Below, one piece after another: positions 12,760 through 12,989 of a DNA stretch of 12,989 nucleotides (within the stretch, counting starts at the first letter, position 1; every line of letters starts with the position of its first letter). The notes under the pieces are model-generated. The model ran no database searches, was not told the DNA's origin, and was given only the letters and a program-made list of their open reading frames with translations. Location of the stretch: contig CAYFVR010000135.1 in assembly GCA_964346545.1 (NCBI GenBank), forward strand, positions 1 through 12,989. The letters run 5' to 3'. The position numbers and the translations under genes were made by a program. Origin of the DNA: CAYFVR01 sp964346545. Lineage in GTDB: Bacteria > Desulfobacterota > Desulfobacteria > Desulfobacterales > Desulfococcaceae.

Positions 12760-12989
12760 TCAGGTTCGTCGGGGAAACTTGACCCGCACCGTGGTGCCGA
12801 GCCCCTTTCGACTGTCGATTTCCAAAACGCCCTGGAACCCGTTCACGATGCCGTGAACGATGGAAAGCCCGAGGCCGGTGCCCTGGCCCGGCGGCTTGCT
12901 GGTGAAAAACGGCTCCAGGCATCGGTCCCGCTCGGTTTCGCTCATTCCGACGCCGTTGTCGATCACCTCGAAGACCAGCCGGTTGGCCC
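12760..12989 (-). CDS. Sensor histidine kinase, C-terminal end (5' end beyond window)
   Basis: Partial gene; the visible 75 or so residues run from the right edge to the TGA at 12762-12760. They are the end of a HATPase_c domain: G1 box VIDNGVGMS, F box LEPFFTSKPPG, G2 box GTGLGLSIVHGIV, then the closing strand GLGTTVRVKFPRRT. The frame is open to the window edge with no need for a start inside it. The protein ends immediately after the ATPase fold, so it has no C-terminal receiver. It is on the same strand as, and 77 bases upstream of, the hybrid kinase with an N-terminal receiver, consistent with a phosphorelay pair. Sensor domains are not visible. Confidence 0.9.
   Translation of the reverse strand, partial: ANRLVFEVIDNGVGMSETERDRCLEPFFTSKPPGQGTGLGLSIVHGIVNGFQGVLEIDSRKGLGTTVRVKFPRRT

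Noticed and set aside
10616..12856. 746-residue open frame on the plus strand
   Set aside because: Antisense shadow of the hybrid histidine kinase, whose domain motifs are complete on the minus strand.
12683..12922. Upstream extension of the hybrid kinase to 12922
   Set aside because: It overlaps the preceding kinase in another frame and precedes a good AAGGAG-N6-TTG start; the residues resemble no domain.

Overview
The window looks like a high-GC, Gram-negative bacterial chromosome segment. Gene content (PAS/receiver hybrid histidine kinase, DUF47/PhoU-like protein, Hsp33, MFS carrier) and coding style would fit a deltaproteobacterial (Desulfobacterota-type) genome, but the sequence has no marker gene that fixes the taxon. 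It appears to be part of a scaffolded draft assembly: a 100-N gap (7098-7197) is flanked by a 55-base exact duplicate, so the gap is almost certainly an assembly artefact.

Layout. (1) 102-817, minus strand: a compact UPF0175 antitoxin / DUF3368 PIN-like toxin pair, clearly AT-richer than its surroundings. (2) 851-5092, minus strand: a tightly packed three-gene operon in the order cyanophycinase (cphB-like), a CphA-like protein with an ATP-grasp domain, and a second CphA-like protein with a conserved CphA N-terminal domain. (3) 5093-5417: divergent intergenic region with a perfect TTGACA-N4-TGTCAA palindrome, a tandem GATTTGCA repeat and a nested hairpin in the presumed cphB leader. (4) 5418-6695, plus strand: a stand-alone ATP-grasp ligase with a strong ribosome binding site, divergent from the operon. 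(5) 6696-7197: convergent intergenic region with three diverged copies of one palindromic repeat and the artefactual gap. (6) 7198-9503, minus strand: MFS transporter translationally coupled to Hsp33. (7) 9664-10335, plus strand: DUF47/PhoU-like protein with a good sigma-70-type promoter. (8) 10340-12989, minus strand: the C-terminal end of a histidine kinase, then a receiver-PAS-PAS-kinase-receiver hybrid protein starting at TTG.

The centrepiece is the cyanophycin-like locus. In canonical cyanophycin synthetase (CphA1) one chain carries an N domain, an ATP-grasp domain (adds Asp to the backbone) and a Mur-ligase domain (adds Arg to the Asp side chain). Here the domains are divided over two adjacent proteins that have decayed in complementary ways. 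One keeps the N-domain HxxEH motif but has lost most of the ATP-grasp; the other keeps the ATP-grasp catalytic residues but has lost the N-domain motif. Neither has the Mur GTNGKTT P-loop. With an intact-looking cyanophycinase next door and a further ATP-grasp ligase divergently transcribed, the inference is a non-canonical amino-acid polymer (or short peptide) synthesis and breakdown system, built from cyanophycin parts but chemically different from CphA1. The product is unknown.
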